From assembly GCA_022818135.1 (NCBI GenBank), contig JAFMSR010000017.1, positions 15,673,966 to 15,737,965 on the forward strand: DNA of 64,000 nt, given 5' to 3'. The notes under the pieces were generated by a model, which ran no database searches, was not told the origin of the DNA, and was given only the letters and a program-made list of their open reading frames with translations. The position numbers and the translations under genes are program-made. Shown here piece by piece: positions 60,285 through 64,000 of this stretch (positions are counted from its first letter, which is position 1; every line of letters begins with the position of its first letter). The DNA is from Saxidomus purpurata. Lineage: Eukaryota; Mollusca; Bivalvia; Venerida; Veneridae.

Positions 60285-60432
60285 ATTTCCATCATGAGAC
60301 ACTTGGTTCAGATGGAAATATCCGTCACCTCGGGTAACTGTTTTACGGGAACTCGGCAGAGCCTCGTTCACGCCAAAACAGATACCCTCGGTGACGGATA
60401 TTTCGATCTAAACCTCGTACTCATGACAGAAA
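60285..60432. repeat. Interrupted palindrome, probable foldback MITE
   Basis: 'aaatatccgtcacctcgggta' on the left pairs with 'taccctcggtgacggatattt' on the right. The outer 'tcatgag' and 'agat' blocks also pair with 'atct' and 'ctcatga'. The loop is about 45 bp. GC-richer than its surroundings. The 79-codon frame across it is accidental. Confidence 0.75.
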
Positions 60433-60499
60433 TTATTAGCCTTACTGAAAATAATCTGCGCACGTGACCTTTTCATCAGTTATATAAGGCGTGGTCGTT

Positions 60500-63400
60500 T
60501 GAGAGATCTGTGTTGGGATTGTAGCCAGACAACTGCCACAGAGCCATCACGATACACTTTTAATTTAAAATTTTATAATCGTTAAAGGCTACCGTGTTTT
60601 CATGTACCAAATTTTTGTCGTATCCGAGTGCGAGTTTATCTGATTCAGACACTATGTTTATTTGTTTTTTTAATTGACAATATACGTACATCAACAGCAA
60701 CAGTTTTACGCATGATTTAAATCTCAACATTTTTAAACCAGTATACAAATTTTAAAGGTACAGCAGTTGGTAGTTCAAATATTTATTCAGGGCAATGTGG
60801 AGGAACTGCAGCGCTCAGGAAAGATACATCTACTTTCATTATGGTTTCTTGTTTACTGCTGAGATGGGTAAAACACTTTGCCGCTTTATTGAAATTTAGG
60901 TCGTGATAATTATATTTCAAATATTGAATATTGCAATAAATTAAAGTCTTTCTTTTCGTGTTTTATTCAGTACAGTATAACAAAAAGGAACAACGAGTTT
61001 TGATATAGTCTGTTTATTTCTTAAAACTACAACATAGAGTTAAATAAAAATGTGAGTATTTGATATTATCACAATGAAAATCACAACAACAAAAATGTAT
61101 ATAACGTGTGAGTGTACATCTAGTACCTGTATGTGACTGTAATATATAGAGCGATTTAGAACAACTATGTCAAACATCCAAGACATGGCTTAAACTTATT
61201 CAAAACATGATCTTAAACCATTCTATATTTATACTGACATGCGAATGCGTGCATAAAAGGTTGATAAATTTCTGAGTTCATATCACCCTCATAACGCCAG
61301 ATGTAAATACATACATTACGTTTCGTAATACTGTTTCCCATTTTATAAATGGTACTTTTACTGGACGTGCTATCTAATACTATTCATTTTTCACCCCATT
61401 ATTTCCCTTTGCCCTTTCATAACCACATATTTTGAAAAATACAGAAAGTTAAAAATAAAATTGAAATAACATCTAAAGATCATGGACATGAAACAATCTG
61501 CTTAATAGCAAAAATTACCATAATACTATCAATCTACATTCCATTTCAAGACTGCAATGATACAATATATCAAAACTATAATAATCAATTGAAGCTCTTT
61601 CATAGCTTAATTACAATTTTACAATTTACCGGCCTCCATCACAAAAATACCTGAATAAAATTGATATGCTGTTTGTAATAACAAAAACCACGATAAATCT
61701 GATCAAAATTTCATAACAAAACAAATGGAGTGATACAAATTACCTGTAACATAAGTAACAATTACAACATTTATGGTGACAATCTCTATGTTGTATGGTT
61801 TGTCAATGTGTAAATTCACATGATCATGCAGTGAAACTTGGTGGAATCTTATTTTGATATAAAGAAATAGATATTAGCAAACCCTTCAAATAGATGTAGA
61901 TGTATACATTAATGAGTTATAAGGACATTTGGAATGACTGTGAAGTTTAACACAAGGTTTCAAACAGTAAGGCTGCAAAAAGTGTAGTACAACTGAAATA
62001 AATTAAAACACAAAAGGAGTCATCGGTCAGTAAGTTACTGCTATGCTCGACTAGCTGTATGTACATACTATGTTCATTTACCGTTATGGGGTAAAGGTGT
62101 GTCATATGTTTGATTTAGGGTACTATCCCCTCAATCGCCCTCTTTTTTTAAATAAATGTTTGGTTTGCCTTCCTTGAAAATGTAAAATGTGATGATGGAA
62201 AGATAGTTCTTAAACAATCACAACATCCCCCAACATTTATACACATGTACAAAAGAAGGAAAAAAGGAAACATCAAGCTGAGCTTCATCGCCATCCGCCC
62301 AAGCGAATAGAATAGTTCCTTATGATTATAAGTCTTGTATCTTAAAATATGATGCTCTGATATAACGACTCATTCTAGAATGCTTTTAAAACATACAGCA
62401 TTAGCATATACATGTAAGACAATACATGAAATAAACAAAACAACATTTTGATTCGATAAATGTGCCGTAACGAAAATAGTAAACATGGTGGACGTTTGTA
62501 ACTCGTAATGTAAAATACATTATTCACAACAATTTTGTGAACTGGGCAAACACAACGAAGTGACTTTTTTATACTAAAATCAAGGTAAGCTGAATCATAT
62601 TACTGACAACTTCCTGATGAAATATTTCGGATAGCAAGCCATTACAATATTTTGGAAAAACGTTAGTGACTAGTATATACAATGTAATTGGTGTAATACT
62701 GTATTAAAAATAAAGTAAATATTAACATGTTCATAGTATATGCAAATAAATATTATTTAAAACGATTCACACGTTCATGCCATGAATCAAGGTGGAGTTT
62801 TATTTTAATATAGACAAAACGCAAATTGTATAAGTCTCTGACTAGATATCATGAGTAATATAGTATTTTTTTAGCAATTTTGAAGGTTGGCAGTTGGTTG
62901 AACCAGTATGATCAAATATACAAGCATTTAATAAACACAAAAATGGCATGAGTATGTGTTAATAGACCGGCGCAGGAAAATAGTGTGTCATGTATTCGAT
63001 TTAGATTTATGATCAAGGGGTTCTTTCCCGTGGTTCTCTGTATATTTAGTTTTGGTTTTTCTAATAATTGAAATTGATGTTGCAGTAGTACATGTAGTAT
63101 GTTTATGTTAAAGTTACTGCACTGACACGTTCAGTTACACAAAATAATGGTAACTGCGTAGATTTTTCAGTTTAAGAATTCAACCCACTCTTTCCTGGTC
63201 ATTTCGTAAGAGGAACGCCCCAAACCCCCCCCCCCCCAACCCCCCCCCCACCACCACCCCACACACACACACACACACACACACACAATGTTTGTATAAA
63301 ATATAAACTTATAAGGTAAGGTTCTGACATAAGCAAAGGGATACTTGAACCTAAAATTGAAAATGAAATTTACAAATGTAGTACCAGAAAAACAATCATC

Positions 63401-63841
63401 AATGAAAATTGTTTAACAGTATTCCTTTTGTCAGTTCCTAAGGAACATAACTTTTAAAGTCATTACTATGTAAAAAAAGCACAAAACTGTTTCCCTCCGT
63501 CTCGTATAATATAGATTGGAATAATCTACAACCGCACTTAATACTATGCGTGTTCATCTGTACAGCCATAATGTCAAATTCAAAGCTATCATACTGTGAG
63601 ACGAGGAAAGGCAAAACCTGTTATCTTCACCACGTAATGTTGGTCCACTTTCTACTTTTTTTCTGCTATCATGGTTATCTATTTCTAGGTGCCAAGTTTT
63701 TATTGCTTCTCGGCTAGCGTGATAAAACAATCTCAGGCGGATTGTTAGCGAAAGTTCTTTATTGCCCGCATTGTGTTGTGGCGCGAGAAAATTAAAGTCA
63801 GTATTGGCTAAAGATTATTTCGTTTCAGCCATCAATAAATG
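60500..63841. other. No gene; right part may be 3' UTR of the - strand paralog
   Basis: AT-rich and free of long frames. A weak, diverged duplication pairs about 61810-62125 with about 62765-63025 (shared 'gtgtgtcat.tt.gattta'). A C-tract plus (CA)n microsatellite lies at 63215-63290. On the - strand, possible polyadenylation signals (plus-strand 'tttatt') occur, for example at about 60962. Confidence 0.4.
63215..63290. repeat. Poly-C tract and (CA)n microsatellite
   Basis: Two C runs interrupted by 'aac' and 'acca', then about twelve CA units. Confidence 0.95.
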
Positions 63842-64000
63842 TTAACATAAGTCAAATTTCTTTCCTGACAGTTTGTCAAGTTCTGCTATCCCTCTATCAA
63901 GTCTTAACGTGGTAAAGGATCCCGTATTTTTTACATCCTCCCCCATTATCATAGATATAAGCTGGACCTCTTCACCATAATTGTCTGGAGAGTCTGCGCA
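63842..64000 (-). CDS. C-terminal end of a second trypsin-like peptidase (paralog), cut by window edge
   Basis: The reverse strand is open from the window edge to TAA at 63842-63844 (52 codons). It begins CADSPDNYGEEVQLISMIMG and ends ELDKLSGKKFDLC. The segment just after the catalytic GDSGA box of the gene at 43121-55915 reads CADDLEDERVHVISMLIG. The C-A-D start, the V-x-(L/V)-I-S-M core, the following G and the later T..(V/R)..GI/GV spacing agree. I infer that it is the end of the last exon of a related peptidase transcribed towards the first gene. The Ser box would lie just outside the window. No other reading frame here is open. Confidence 0.7.
   Translation of the reverse strand, partial: CADSPDNYGEEVQLISMIMGEDVKNTGSFTTLRLDRGIAELDKLSGKKFDLC

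Overview
This window is AT-rich animal nuclear DNA. The repeat families point to a mollusc, most likely a bivalve. That is an inference from the 'AGCTCACCTG...GGCCCTCTTG' family, the 'tgtccgg' tandem-repeat elements and the 'ACCCCCGAAA...TTTCGGGGGT' element, all of which resemble bivalve repeats; no species marker is visible. The sequence is gene-poor. Most of it is old, decayed mobile DNA, minisatellites and microsatellites.

The main coding content lies on the right. A six-exon gene on the + strand runs from 43121 to 55915. I assembled it from splice sites, and all five introns join in phase to give a 609-residue protein. Its C-terminal half is a trypsin-like (PA clan) peptidase domain with a complete His407/Asp442/Ser539 triad. 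It has no signal peptide, and its N-terminal half is unrecognised. At the extreme right edge the - strand carries the last 52 codons of a second gene (63842-64000) whose C-terminus matches the first. The two are therefore tail-to-tail paralogs of one family. The introns of the first gene hold a Tc1-like transposon beside a LINE fragment, a second LINE fragment, a foldback element and a copy of the bivalve-type repeat.

On the left, 1-925 is a 42-bp minisatellite. A long open exon at 1304-2165 encodes an N-glycosylated protein with a hydrophobic tail. A broken DUF3504/Crypton-recombinase-like gene lies at about 4990-6097. The span 8734-9639 is a large foldback element, and 10774-12526 is an element with ten units of exactly 146 bp. 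From 12.5 to 35.5 kb I see almost only repeats, including a segmental duplication (15.86-17.51 kb and 25.14-26.81 kb) with an empty and a filled insertion site. A decayed IS630/Tc1-type transposase lies at 38.3-39.2 kb on the - strand.

Where I could find no gene I say so in the entry for that stretch. Family names come from recognition of motifs by eye, with no database search.
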